Part shown: positions 1-10,529 of the stretch, piece by piece
How the letters are laid out: each line of letters begins with the position of its first letter
Numbering within the stretch: the stretch's first letter is position 1
Source of the DNA: Cladopsammia gracilis
Taxonomy: Eukaryota; Cnidaria; Anthozoa; Scleractinia; Dendrophylliidae
Length of the DNA stretch: 64,000 bases
Direction of reading: 5' to 3'
NCBI GenBank assembly: GCA_022457155.1
Contig: JAJGOT010000492.1
Coordinates: 255,001-319,000 of the forward strand
Program-made: the position numbers and the translations under genes
The notes under the pieces: generated by a model
The model's database searches: none
What the model saw: the letters and a program-made list of their open reading frames with translations, nothing else
What the model was told of the DNA's origin: nothing

Positions 1-560
1 CACAACCGATCGAGCAATGAGGGGGGCACTGGGGCCCATAAGAAACCGGAAAACCGTTCAAAATTTCCGTGAAAACCGAAAAACCGCAATAAAAATCGCT
101 CAAAACCGAAAAACCGCCGAACATAATGATCAAAATAGCAAATTCACAAACCTTCAGTAAACCCATGACCCTTGATACCAAAGCGAAAGATAACTACAGT
201 CGAACCTGTACATAATGGCCCTCACACTCTGTAAGCGATTTCTATGAGCTCATCTTCTATTGCCCGTTGTTCGCCACCTTTACCGGCAACGTCACTTAGA
301 TGGCGCATCACGTGAACTTTCACGGGTTGATCGAGGTTAAATAAAAAGGTCTGGAAACTGGGAAGCGAAAAACGAAAACCGAAAAACCGCATTTCTTTTT
401 CACAAAAACCGAAAACAGGATGTTTAAAATGGAAAAACCGAAAACCACAACGGATACAAAAACCGAAAAACCGGAAATTTTGAGTGCAAAAACCGAAAAA
501 CCGATCTAGAAAATGACCAAAACCGGAAAACCGAAAACCCCAATGCCCCCCTCAGCAATA
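1..560. repeat. AACCG/AAACC-rich dispersed repeat
   Basis: This stretch is dominated by imperfect AAACCGAAAAACCG-like runs (around 40-120 and 370-530). A less repetitive middle (about 290-350) recurs near 62010-62050, and the AACCG-rich ends recur near 5990-6060 and 62060-62130. The three sites therefore appear to be copies of one dispersed repeat. The minus-strand open frame across 424-798 is a by-product of the simple repeat and is not a gene. Confidence 0.6.
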
Positions 561-888
561 CCCACAACAGACCGAGTAATACCACAAGCACCCCAAGCTC
601 AGTGTGAGAGTCAGTTACGTGTGGTACCGTATTTCGTAATATCAACATGGCTGCAAATATAAGATGGCAGTTTCTTTTGCAAACATCTTTATGTCGGCGG
701 TTGAGACAGAAATAATCAGTTGAAGCAGAGTTAAAAAGTGTTGACGGGCCTGCTCGACTCTGATCCTGCAGTTCGCAAATAAATTTTAAAGCCTTCATAG
801 CTTAGCCTTTACATTCTTTCTTAAGCAAGACTCGAAAAATCAACCAAATGACAGCATTGCTAAACTCTGCTTAATAATTTCTAATAAC

Positions 889-1638
889 ATGGCTCAAGAA
901 AATAAAACAGGTTTGATTAATAAAATTAATTCTTTCTGTACAAACTTCAATATTGACAAGACTGCAATAAACTTAAGCAACCCGTCTTTTTTCTTGTCAA
1001 ATGCAAAAAAGAATATTTTTGCGAGTCTAAAAAATCACCAACTCAATCAGATTAAAGCAAATAAAAAACTTAAATTTTATTCGGTCTTTAAAAATGAAAC
1101 GAAATACTCTGATTTTATTAACCATTATCAAAAATCCTGAACATAGACAAATGATTTCTAAATTTAGGATAGGGAATCACACCTTAAGAATTGAAAATGG
1201 ACGATTTACAATCCCTAAAACTCCAGAACACCTTAGAATTTGCCCTCACTGTACACTTAATTCAGTTGAAGATGAAATGCACTTTTTATTTCACTGTATG
1301 TTATATGATGAATCACGAAATACCCTTTTTGAGAAAATTATTAAACAAAATAGATTATTTCAAAAATTGAATTATCATGAGAAGGTTTTATTTCTTTTCA
1401 ACAATACTGACCCATATATTAGCAGGTTGACTGCTGCCTTTGTCACTCAAGCAATGAAAACAAGAGCAAAACATAGTCAGTAATACTCGTCATTGTTTTA
1501 AAAATACATGAATATACATTTTATTCTACTTAGATTTCTTTATTGTAATTATACTGATTTTAATTTCCTTATTGTAATTGATTCGGTAATACCATGTACA
1601 GAAATGGGAATACTGAAATAAAGTTGTTGTTGTTGTTG
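889..1638 (+). mobile_element. 3' end of a non-LTR retrotransposon (5'-truncated, frameshifted)
   Basis: Two overlapping frames (889-1140, then 1094-1483) encode the C-terminal part of a non-LTR retrotransposon reverse-transcriptase protein. It ends in a cysteine/histidine cluster, CPHC followed by HFLFHC, typical of the region after the RT domain. The same order (KLxFYxxFKN, then KFRxGNHxLR) is seen at 37379-37780, so both belong to one family. A frameshift near 1130 breaks the frame. The 3' UTR ends in AATAAAG followed by a short (TTG)n tail at about 1617-1638, the sort of simple-repeat tail seen in CR1/L2-like elements. The RT core and endonuclease are missing, as expected for 5' truncation. 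Confidence 0.8.
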
Positions 1639-2614
1639 AGTTTCGGTTCTAAGGTGAACCTCATCAGTTGCTCCCATAAGTGAATGTCTCGCGGAATAAT
1701 ATGAAATTATTCCGTTGTACATGAAATCTTTGCCGCTTTTGTAGTTGTACTCTTGGGGAAACTAGGATCGAATGTTTCGTTTTCTCATTGCCTCGTATAA
1801 TTGAACCAATGGCATTGGTGTAGTTTCGATCCAACGTTAGACACAAAGAACAGCTCTTTTAGTGTCGTAGAGAGGAGGTCTCGTGTATGTCTCAATGTAT
1901 TCGAGATACATTGCGTATTTTTTCTAAAACAAGCGTGTTATTCTGGTGTCAAGTCGCAAAATCTATAAAGAAGCCTTTAGAATAGTTTTCCCAAGAAGAA
2001 AGTCTTTGAGAAATTTGTTCCCTTAGATCACCAAAATAGAATTGTGACAAGTCACTATTATCAATTTGTTTTGCATGCTCGATATGTTTTGTGTGACACT
2101 TTGGTTCTCTGATCTTTGGGATATAAATCTCTTTAATGACAGGAGGTTTTCATGCTGTGTTTAGCCATTTATAGAATTATTATTTCTCTATGCCTTCGTT
2201 ATGCTAGCTCTCTTGGCATATGTTAAGGCTTCTTTGGCTAACTTTTGTTGCAAGATAAATAGTGATCGGCTGCAAGTTTTGTAATTGCTATGAAAATGCT
2301 AGGATCAGTCAATCTCAGCCCGTGATTTAGTGTTGGTCTGCGGTGTGCTAGACTTGTGAGAAAGTAGATCTTTATCACGGATGTAAACGTCTAAGATTTA
2401 TATGTTTTAGCTCCTTGTTGTAATTCTGAGAGTTGTGTTTCATGGAGCTAGAAGGACCTCCGTTGTTTCATAATGGCGTTATCGCATCCAACATGCCTTT
2501 TACAGATATGGTGATCTGTTTTGAAAATCTCACGGATGCTAGTGATTACTTACATTCGTTCTTAAGCTACGTTTCCGGTCACAGGCCAATGTTTGGCTTC
2601 CCTTCGGCTATCTT
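1639..2614. other. Unassigned DNA, no supported gene
   Basis: I recognise no gene, RNA or repeat here. A + frame opens at 2433 and its first 60 or so codons do not look repetitive, but it then runs into the minisatellite and has no recognisable domain or splice signal. I do not call it. Confidence 0.4.
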
Positions 2615-3275
2615 TAAAACAGGGAACGGGGAACCGGGGAACGGGAACGGGGAATGGGGAACGGGGAACGGGGAATCTTTAAAATGGGGAATCTTTAAAA
2701 GCGGGAATCTTTAAAAGCGGGAATCTTTAAAAGCGGGAATCTTTAAAATGGGGAATCTTTAAAAGCGGGAATCTTTAAAATGGGGAATCTTTAAAAGCGG
2801 GAATCTTTAAAAGCGGGAATCTTTAAAAGCGGGAATCTTTAAAAGCGGGAATCTTTAAAAGCGGGAATCTTTAAAATGGGGAATCTTTAAAAGCGGGAAT
2901 CTTTAAAATGGGGAATCTTTAAACGCGGGAATCTTTAAAATGGGGAATCTTTAAAAGCGGGAATCTTTAAAATGGGGAATCTTTAAAAGCGGGAATCTTT
3001 AAAATGGGGAATCTTTAAAAGCGGGAATCTTTAAAAGCGGGAATCTTTAAAAGCGGGAATCTTTAAAAGCGGGAATCTTTAAAACGGGGAATCTTTAAAA
3101 TGGGGAATCTTTGAAATGGGGAATCTTTAAAATGGGGAATCTTTAAAAGCGGGAATCTTTAAAATGGGGAATCTTTAAAAGCGGGAATCTTTAAAATGGG
3201 GAATCTTTAAAATCGGGAATCTTTAAAAGCGGGAATCTTTAAAACGGGAATCTTTAAAACGGGGAATCTTCGATC
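2615..3275 (+). repeat. Minisatellite, 16-17 bp unit GGGAATCTTTAAAAGC / GGGGAATCTTTAAAATG
   Basis: A tandem array of about 40 units alternates irregularly between a 16-bp form ending in AAGC and a 17-bp form ending in AATG. It begins with a GGGAACGGGGAAC-type degenerate stretch (about 2618-2670). Both unit types also appear in reverse complement at 3419-3562, so the two arrays can fold on each other around a 143-bp spacer holding a hammerhead-like sequence. There are no unique spacers, so it is not a CRISPR array. Confidence 0.95.
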
Positions 3276-3314
3276 ACTTCTGATGATGTATGTGGTACAT
3301 ACGAAACGTCAAGT
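3276..3314 (+). ncRNA. Type I hammerhead ribozyme motif
   Basis: Read 5' to 3': stem I strand ACTT (3276-3279), core CTGATGA (3280-3286), stem II GTATG/CATAC closed by TGGTA, core GAAA, then CGTC with the expected cut after the GTC, and stem I partner AAGT (3311-3314). All conserved core positions of the hammerhead (CUGANGA, GAAA, NUH) are present. Stem III is minimal (one C-G pair), as in the PLE-linked motifs elsewhere in this window, so strong activity might need a dimer. No PLE coding sequence was found next to it. It stands in the spacer between two inverted minisatellites. Confidence 0.75.
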
Positions 3315-3418
3315 AACTGAAAGAAATGCATTTTAATAGACAAATGTTTGTAATCGCTGTTTGCGTTTTATTTTTGCGTGGTTTTGGTTTAAAAAGCTTA
3401 TATTTATTTCAAATTATT

Positions 3419-3562
3419 ATAAAGATTCCCGCTTTTAAAGATTCCCCATTTTAAAGATTCCCGCTTTTAAAGATTCCCCATTTTAAAGATTCCCGCTTTT
3501 AAAGATTCCCCATTTTAAAGATTCCCCATTTTAAAGATTCCCCATTTTAAAGATTCCCGTTT
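3419..3562 (-). repeat. Inverted copy of the 16-17 bp minisatellite
   Basis: About nine units of the 2615-3275 minisatellite occur here in the opposite orientation (AAAGATTCCCGCTTTT and AAAGATTCCCCATTTT on the + strand). With the larger array it makes a long imperfect inverted repeat. Confidence 0.95.
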
Positions 3563-3569
3563 GCTTTTA

Positions 3570-4831
3570 GAACGTGTTTTAAGTTTTAGTTCACTGGAGT
3601 AAATGTCTGTTTTACTGCCGTACGGTTTCAATTCGGCTTTTTAGTTCTCAAACAGCCTTGTGAATGCATTTCAAATGTCTCTCCTTGAAACGAAATGCCG
3701 TGTAGCTAAATTCAAATTGTAAACAATGATTCTAGCAACAGATACGTAAGAGGTCGTTTCTTGATTTTGATCAAAAGCAATGTATTTTAACAATTTTTAA
3801 CTGAATTTAACAAGGCTCGACTCAGTCGTTTTTGGTTTGGGGTGTATGTTTTGCAATCAAAATTTCGCAGGGAAGACACGCTTCGACTGCTTTCGATTCA
3901 TGCTTCACCAAGTTTATGAAATGTGATCGTTTCTTGATTTTGATCAAAAGCAATGTATTTTAACAATTTTTAACTGAATTTAACGAGGCTCGACTCAGTC
4001 GTTTTTGGTTTGGGGTGTATGTTTTGCAATCAAAATTTCGCAGGGAAGACACGCTTCGACTGCTTTCGATTCATGCTTCACCAAGTTTATGAAATGTGAT
4101 CGACGTGTTATGTGTCACTGGTTTCCAAGCGACAGCGGTTACTATAGCAACTCCAGCGTATTGTCATTTGTTTTAAACAATGCCGTCTAGTCAGACAGTT
4201 CATAATGAAACATTCAAATTTTGTAGTACTCACGTATCGCTAGACTAGCTGCAGACGAAGTTTCAACAAAATTTATAAGACGGGTTTCGAGTAAATGGAA
4301 AATCATTTTTTAGGGAATGATAGGAAAAACAGTAATAAAGCAAATAATTTGCGTAAAGCAAATATTTCCAAAATGCCCTTACATATTATTAAAGCATATT
4401 ATTTAAAACATATTTATTAATTATAAAAACATTACATGCCCTTACATATTTCCATAAAACAGCCAGCCGTTAAAATACTGATGGAAAAATAAAGGACAGT
4501 CATATAGAATACCAAGGTGTGACGTCGCAAAAACTTAAATTTGTGAAATTATGGTATTTGATACAAACTCTTCTTAGTTTGTAAAATTAGAAGGGTTTGT
4601 TTATAGTCACAAGAGCATAAAGTGCCGATATCTCATCCCCAAATTGCAAATAGATGCTGATCTTTGGCAAGGAAGCATTTTCGTCATGCAATTTCCGAAT
4701 ATCTCAAAAAATCCCATAATTTCACAAGTTTAGTTTTTGTGACGTAATTACTTTGGTACCGTGTATTACACGACATAAAGTTGACATAAAGTTGACATGG
4801 AGGATAATAAGAAATCAACTTTATTTTGCAG
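3570..4831 (+). other. Duplicated intron sequence upstream of Ly6 copy A
   Basis: This stretch aligns by eye with 46960-47343, 48173-48375, 51945-52105 and 53900-54178, the DNA before Ly6 copy B's last exon. Copy A lacks the non-LTR element, the 3.5-kb block and the PLE found in copy B, so it serves as the empty-site reference. It is presumably the 3' part of the intron before 4832. No signal-peptide exon with a donor site was found upstream in this window. Confidence 0.75.
3755..4100. repeat. Tandem duplication, 173-bp unit
   Basis: Two nearly identical units (3755-3927 and 3928-4100) begin with CGTTTCTTGATTTTGATCAA. Copy B (47100-47280) has a single unit, so the duplication arose in copy A or was lost in B. 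Confidence 0.9.
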
Positions 4832-5169
4832 CTTTTGGACTCAAGTGCTACGTATGTTCCAGTAGTGATAGCATGTCGGCCTGTGACGATGCTAGGACGG
4901 AAGCGACTTGTAGCTCCTTGCTTACGGACCCGCGCTGTCTCAAGCAGTCATTCAAGTATACAGCTACAATCTTAAAAGTTGAATCGTACAGTAAAGGCTG
5001 TACTGCCAAGGCAATTTGCGATGCGCAAGCAGCATTGAAAGTGTGTGAAACTGCAGATGGGGATTGCAAAATGGATTGCTGCGATGGAGATCTTTGCAAC
5101 AGTGGTGGAGCGCCCGCGGTCAGCGTCCTCCTGATGTTGGCATGCGCCCTTGTGGTCCTTTACCGTTGA
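4832..5169 (+). CDS. Ly6/uPAR-type three-finger protein, last exon (copy A)
   Basis: This exon encodes the mature part of a small secreted, probably GPI-anchored Ly6/uPAR (LU) domain protein. The domain starts at LKCYVC and holds twelve cysteines, ending in the family's C-terminal pattern CC-GDLCN. It is followed by a hydrophobic tail (VSVLLMLACALVVLYR), which fits a GPI-attachment signal. A splice acceptor TTTTGCAG ends at 4831. The exon is 338 nt and opens in the phase that fits the 46-nt signal-peptide exon seen in copy B. The in-frame ATG at 4753 lies in the intron and gives no signal peptide, so I start at the acceptor. The partner exon is probably upstream of the window. Ly6-type proteins act at the cell surface in adhesion, receptor modulation or complement control; the ligand here is unknown. 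Confidence 0.85.
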
Positions 5170-5485
5170 GTGAAATCATCCAGAGAGCAGCAATCGCCAA
5201 AGCGATGATTCCATGCAGCAAAGGCCTAATTTTTTTTTCTTTTTTGTAGACATTTAGAGAACACAAAGCAACAGTAAAAATTGTGATTTCAGTCAGAAAG
5301 CTGCATTAAAATACTGTAAAAGTGACTTGATTGTATTATGTTGAAAATTGTTCGTTTAACAGTGAAACTTTATAAACTTTCAAAGTTTCAAGTTTCTCCA
5401 TCAAGTAAGTTTTTAAAATTATAATTTGAGAAGAGACAATGCACCTTTTTTGATCCTTGGCTTATCATGCTACATGAACTGGCAG

Positions 5486-5491
5486 AATAAA
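5486..5491 (+). promoter_or_regulatory. Poly(A) signal AATAAA, Ly6 copy A
   Basis: AATAAA lies about 320 bp after the copy A stop codon. The paralogue has one in the corresponding place (54882-54887), which supports its use. Confidence 0.5.
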
Positions 5492-5508
5492 TATTAGTAA
5501 TTGGACTA

Positions 5509-5510
<2 letters not shown>

Positions 5511-5548
<38 letters not shown>

Positions 5549-5950
5549 AAATCGGCCGAGCGCGTAGCGCGAGGACGATTTTAAAATACGAACACGATTA
5601 CCCCTGAATTGTACGACACGAAGTTCAATTAGTAATTAATCGCATCAATAACCAAATTCGAGAATAAAAAGTCTATGTCGACTTGTTTGTACTAAAAACG
5701 TTTGAAAGAAGAAGGAAAACAGCAAAAAGGTACCCATTCAAGTGCAACTGATTGACGCGCGCGCACAAAGGTGTCCAATTACAGCTATCCAATTACAAAA
5801 AGCTGTAATTGGATAGCTGTAATTGGACACCCATGCGACCGCGCGCCAATTACGTGAGAAATAGGCGCGCGGATGACCTATCACAATGGAGAATTTTGTT
5901 ATTGATACGATTAAAATGTTTAATCGGGTTCACGGAAACGAGTTAGTCCC
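5511..5950. mobile_element. Palindrome-bearing non-autonomous repeat
   Basis: Contains an inverted pair GTACAATTCAGG / CCTGAATTGTAC at about 5515-5616 around a CG-rich centre, then a near-perfect hairpin (listed separately) and a GTTAATCG-type end around 5940-5965. It has no coding capacity. It looks like a MITE or a composite of two; its boundaries are uncertain. Confidence 0.5.
5771..5830. repeat. Perfect hairpin, 27-bp arms
   Basis: Arms 5771-5797 and 5804-5830 are exact reverse complements around a 6-nt loop (AAAAGC). Each arm itself contains CCAATTACA twice, so the structure is a doubled palindrome. Confidence 0.95.
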
Positions 5951-5984
5951 GACCGGTTAATCGAACACTACATTGTGGAGTGGG

Positions 5985-6165
5985 ATGGGGGGGCATTGGA
6001 GCCTATTAGAAACCGAAAAACCACTCAAAATTTCCGTAAAAGCCAAAAAACCTCAATAACAATTGCTCATCAAAGCAGCAAATTTATAAACCTGAACAGC
6101 CCAACCCTTGGCGAGAGTCAACAGCGAAATATAGCGTACATTGTGCATTGTTACAGACGGTCATC
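5985..6165. repeat. AACCG-rich dispersed repeat, second copy
   Basis: GAAACCGAAAAACC and CTCAAAATTTCCGT match the repeat at 1-560. Confidence 0.55.
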
Positions 6166-6169
6166 TTAA

Positions 6170-6475
6170 TTAGTATCCCTGTCTTGAGTAGCAAACCGCG
6201 AAAAAATGCAGAGAAAAACGATTTTGCAAACGGTTTTCACCGACAACAAGAGCGCTTACTGCAGCTGACGTGAAAAGCCTCGCTTTGGTTTCAAAATTGC
6301 CAAGATCCCGGATGTTGCGTGACGTTATACACGTCCGCGAGCCAGCCCTGCCCAACGGGCGGACACAGGTACGGACGCGCCCGCGAAACATTCTGCTAAC
6401 CATGACCATGATAAATGACGGGCATAGGTTCTATGAGTACGGAGCTCCGCGAGAGCTCCGCTAAAAACCTTACTG
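6170..6475 (-). repeat. Partial copy of the 1.2-kb repeat family
   Basis: GTATCCCTGTCTTGAGTAGC, the CCGCGAAAAAATGC stretch and the CATGACCATGA / TAGGTTCTATGAGTA end match one end of the repeats at 8990-10192 and 49605-51944. The central part is missing here. Confidence 0.7.
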
Positions 6476-7570
6476 AACTAGTTTGTTCCGTATTGGAGCA
6501 ATTGGTCTCGTTCTATTTTTTGCAAGTTTTTGGACCTCGCCGAACTCGACCAATATTTTCCCAATACGGTCCGAAGAAGCTAGTTCAATAACATATGTGT
6601 TTTTCAATTGGGTGTGGAAAGTTTTTTCGCAATTGCTTTGATTTTGTATTTCAAAGCTTCCTTATTGGCTAAAAAACTCGCGGCACTTTCTCAACCAATC
6701 AGAGGCAGAACCGAAAACCTATCACGACTTACTCTGACTTTTTCCCGCGCTTGGCGGTGGCTACGTGTATTTGCTTTGAGTTCTGATTGGTTCATTGGAA
6801 TCTGTCTGCTGTGATTGGTCTGAGTAATTACTTTGGTTTTGGTTTTACGACACTCGATTAAAACTGCTCTAACAACGTAAATAAACTCATAGAAATTACC
6901 GAGAACCTCATGTTTTTGATAAACATTCACCCAAACGTCTACAACAAAATACACACGGGTGTACAAAATTATATATTTTATTTACAAAAGAATGCACGTA
7001 GTGCAGAGGTTATGGCAGCGATCACGTGACTGCAAGCAAAGTCTCCTTTGCTTTTTCCCCAAATACAAGTGGAGCAAACGAGAGGGAAGTCAAGCGGGAT
7101 CCCTTCCCGCGAAATGGGGGTCTCAGAGAACCAATTTCTCGGTTTTTGTGAAGTCGCTGAAACAACAGTAGCTATACATATAAAGCGGCAGCGGAGGAAA
7201 GACTTCTTTGGTAGTGGATTTTCAGCGGTGTTATTGTCTTTTAGGCCGCTTTTCCTTTGCTTTGCGCAGCTTTCTTGGCCTTCGCCATCTCGACTAACTC
7301 CTGTCGATTATTAAAAAGAAAAAGGCACTGTGTAAGCAAAGCTGAGGAGGGCATGAAAGAAGAATTGCGTTCGCTGACCTCTGACCTCACAACGTTTTCT
7401 AACCAATGCAATCCAGCAGAACCCAGTTGGCGTCATTTACAAGTTTTCCCGCGCTTTGCACCGGTTACATATTTTCCCGTGCTTAGCACCGCGTAAATGT
7501 TTTCCCGCCCTTGACAGCATTTACATATTTTCTCGCGCTTGCAACCGCTTCAAGGTTTTCCCGCACTCGG
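6476..7570. repeat. Dispersed 1.1-kb repeat, copy 1
   Basis: The stretch from the GTCCGTATTGG/CCAATACGGTCC inverted pair onward matches 62436-63910 along its length. It includes the TTGCGCAATTGC-like section, the CCAATCAGA sections, a CACACGGGTGTACAAA segment and a run of degenerate TTTTCCCGCGCTT units (about 7440-7570). The other copy has gained a long (AT)n tract. A short exon-like peptide at 7241-7300 is conserved in both. Confidence 0.75.
7241..7300 (-). other. Exon-like C-terminal peptide inside the repeat
   Basis: On the minus strand a pyrimidine-rich acceptor ending in CGACAG precedes codons for ELVEMAKAKKAAQSKGKAA and a stop. The copy at 63634-63693 keeps the acceptor, frame, length and stop with one changed residue (A to V). 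I do not recognise the protein. It may be a captured last exon of a host gene or part of the repeat's own coding sequence. Confidence 0.35.
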
Positions 7571-8640
7571 TGCCGGTTTCAGGTTATACTTGAGTTCAAG
7601 TGAATGACCAGGCGAATATAATTAACTTAGCTCATTAGTACATTACAGGCTTCAAAGGATAGTGTCCCGGCCAATATATCGTGTTTTCATGATTATGGCC
7701 AAGAGTTTGCTTTGAGCTTCCTTTATTATCTTAAAATAGGAAGAAAATATCGCCAAAAGTGATGAAAGCGAAGAAATATTAACTAAAGAAACAAAATAAC
7801 GGCTAAAAGCGTGAAAATTCCACAAGAATGGCAATTTTGATTTCTTGACCGCCTGTCACGAAAACAAATTTCATGAACTGTAATCCACTTCCATCCTTGC
7901 AATCCTGCACTTTATCTCCAAACTTTTGCCTCTGTTATACTCTATACAATCTTTTTATCTAATTAGATTGTACATTTGGTGGCATGGCAACGGACCATGT
8001 AAAAAAGAAACAAACAAAATGGATCGAAATCTACCAATCATAATGCACGGACGTGACCTTTTGAACTCATTGAAGTGAAGACCTGTTTCCTGAGAGGTAA
8101 GCTAAGATGATTGACGGCAGTGTAAAACGCAACCGTTGGTAGAAATTTGAATTTCAAATTCCGCATGTTATTGAAAGGCGCAGTAAGTTTAAAAACAAAC
8201 AACCAATCAGAACGTGACAATTCTTTTCGTACCTGCGAGATGAGCATATATAAATACGCAAAATAAAAACCAAGCGTGAAGCGAGGGGGAAAGCAAAAAC
8301 AACAAACAATAAATTTACATACAACAATGTAGCAACACGTGTACCAGGCGTCGAGCATCCGTTAAAATTCTCAGCTTATTTTTCTCCGACGGTTTGCCGC
8401 ACAAAAAAAAAAAAAGAAGAAGAAAAACTAGACACACTTTACGTCGGTCAACCATGTTTACATTTCACGGATCAACAATAAGGGCCGTCACGAACCTCTT
8501 TTAATTCTGACGTCATCCATAGGCTTATTTGAACTAACTGCAGTTAACTGCGTGGTGTGACCGCAAAGTCGACCAAACCAAGGTATGACGTCACGTAACT
8601 TGAGACTAACTTAAGTTAAACTTTACTGAGTTACGTCGTA
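7571..8640. other. Unassigned DNA
   Basis: No supported gene. A TATA-like CATATATAAATA lies at about 8247, and TGACGTCA-like (CRE-type) sequences occur near 8508 and 8585. No transcript can be tied to them. The minus-strand open frame at 8038-8358 has no recognisable domain. Confidence 0.4.
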
Positions 8641-8767
8641 GATGTGATCGCAGCCAATATATTGGCAAAACAGATCGCTCCTTAGCTTCCAGGCTCCGTG
8701 AGCATGCCACTATGTGTCACCATCTTATTAATTTAGTGGAATGGCTTTAATGAATTGCGTTAACTTA

Positions 8768-8927
8768 GGGCCTGGTCGCACTACATTTAAAAACAACAAT
8801 TAGCCCGTGCAAAATTACATAAAAACAAAAACATTCCACAAAAAGCGTGTCCCACCGGAGCGGTTTCTTTTGTTTTCCTCGATTTTTTCACGGGCTAATT
8901 TTTGTTTTTGACAGTGCGACCAGGCCC
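8768..8927. mobile_element. MITE, PIF/Harbinger-like, 3-bp TTA target duplication
   Basis: Terminal inverted repeats GGGCCTGGTCGCACT and its complement AGTGCGACCAGGCCC (one mismatch) bound a 160-bp element with no coding capacity. TTA is repeated at 8765-8767 and 8928-8930. A TTA/TAA duplication is the PIF/Harbinger hallmark; the family itself is inferred. Confidence 0.75.
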
Positions 8928-8989
8928 TTAGCTTACATGGACTACCTGATTGTTTCAATGACCATCCATTGCCCTGCAGTGTTAGTTTC

Positions 8990-10192
8990 AAAGATCATAG
9001 CGGAGCACTTGCCAGGCCGAAGGCCTGGCTGCGCAGCTCCATACTCATAGAACCCGGCCCGTCATTTTTCATGGTCATGGCTAGCGGAATGTTTCGCGGG
9101 CGCGTTGTGTGCCCGCCGAACGCCCGCCGAATGCCCGCCGTACGCTTTGGGCTAGGTCGCAGGCTCGTATGACTTCGCAAAACATGCGTGTACGACGTCA
9201 TCAACATCTGGGATCTTTGAGGCTTTGTTTTTCGCGCGGCCACACAGCCGTCAGCTCGCTAAACACTTTAGTTGGAATGTTGTGTTTAGCGGAGCATTAA
9301 AGTCGTTATTTACCTGCAGTTTTTCGCGGTTTGCTACTCAAGACAGGGATACTAGTTAAGGGATACTCAGAAGCCGCTTTAGTGGAAAAAGAAGAGCTTT
9401 CAGGGATAAAATCTTGCTTCGAGGAACTTCATATTATCAATGCGGGGAGATGCCTTGTTTATTACGGATATCAGAACCGAAGAAGCGGAGTTTTAACGAA
9501 TTTCCAAGCAGTCCAGTGCTTTAAAGGTAAAATAAATCACATTTTTCGATGGGAATTTATGTTGATATCAATTTTTGATTGACTTTTACTTTGAGTTCTC
9601 TTAAGTTTTGGAGACATATTTATGAAACGTGTTCAAATTAAATCGTGTTGTTATCTTGAATTTCATCGAGGACAGCTCTGACTTGATGCGCTAGAAATAG
9701 CACGTATTTGGCTTTTAAACATAAATTAATGGAGATTGAATAAAATTTTCCGAAAGATGATTGTGTTGTCCGTTTTTATGTCTTTGTTCATTCATTAGAT
9801 AGATTAAAAAGCGATTTTATGTAAACAAAACAAGACTTAGATTTTCTGTCTTCACTCGCGTCGCCTTACTTATGCAAATAAGCTTATGTTTGTGTATTTT
9901 TGCAATTTTAATTTCCAAATCAGTTTCTCGGGCAATTTTTGACAAACAAAAACTGTATTTTATTCGGAAAGTAGTCGTACTAGTTATTCTGGAAAGGGAA
10001 ATGTTGTTTTTGTGAACTTTTGTACGGTCTAAATGTACTGTGCAGACGGTCGGGTAATACTGTTTTTGAAAATTGCTAAAATTGAAAATAGCCCGTTCTT
10101 CAATCTTAATTCTTGTGCTTCCAACCTTTCACCTTAGTTAAGCTTGTTCAAGGTGCGACGCTGATAGGCTGGGCCTATCTATATATATTATT
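8990..10192 (+). repeat. 1.2-kb repeat family, copy 1
   Basis: This copy is in opposite orientation to the tandem pair at 49605-51944. It starts with the GGAGCACTTGCCAGGCCGAA/GGCCTGGCTGCGCAGCTCC palindrome and ends near CCAACCTTTCACCTTAGTT. All three copies keep a short open frame (here 9331-9582) with ALVEKxELSGIKSCFEELH, followed by a donor-like AAAGGTAAAA. It could be a non-autonomous transposon or a captured exon. No transposase or RT is present. Confidence 0.7.
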
Positions 10193-10529
10193 CTTTATGC
10201 AGTTCACAACAACTATGAGATAATTGCTTCCAATTACAATTGGTCACAATTAGCGATCCTTGAAGCTTTCTTCATCAAGAACCTCAAGCCTAGCATTAAC
10301 GAAGGACTTGAAGCCTCTTGAGAATTAGGCCTGTTTCTCTGATTACCTAGAATTCTAGTTATACTAGAAATATTTTTCACTATAGCTGCCCCCTTCTTTG
10401 AATTTGTTTCAAAAAAGGCATTCATTATAAACAAATTCTTAACACAGGTTTTGTATTTTGTTTTATTTATGTCAGTCCAATTTAACATCTGTGTAAATCA
10501 TATAGGAAAAGGTATTTCCTTTTATTTTT

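Larger units (their letters stand above)
8645..10325 (+). mobile_element. PLE fragment, GIY-YIG domain split by later insertions
   Basis: At about 8653-8732 the + strand encodes QYIGKTDRSLASRLREHA, the start of a Penelope-type GIY-YIG endonuclease. At 10200-10322 it encodes the end of such a domain (LAILEAFFIKNLKPSIN, then a stop). The two pieces are in the right order, and the intervening 1.46 kb contains a MITE (8768-8927) and one 1.2-kb repeat (8990-10192). I infer one degenerate PLE copy interrupted by those insertions. No RT part and no hammerhead motif were seen here. Confidence 0.65.

Noticed and set aside
424..798. Minus-strand 124-codon frame rich in FRFS repeats
   Set aside because: Reads the AACCG-rich simple repeat; no domain.
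2615..3275. Regular repeats suggesting a CRISPR array
   Set aside because: Units are directly contiguous with no unique spacers, in a eukaryotic genome.
4753..4831. ATG at 4753 as the start of Ly6 copy A
   Set aside because: The sequence is intronic by comparison with copy B, gives no signal peptide, and is followed by a good acceptor at 4831.
10195..10490. Minus-strand 84-codon frame at 10234-10488
   Set aside because: The + strand encodes the end of a PLE GIY-YIG domain; the minus frame is its shadow.
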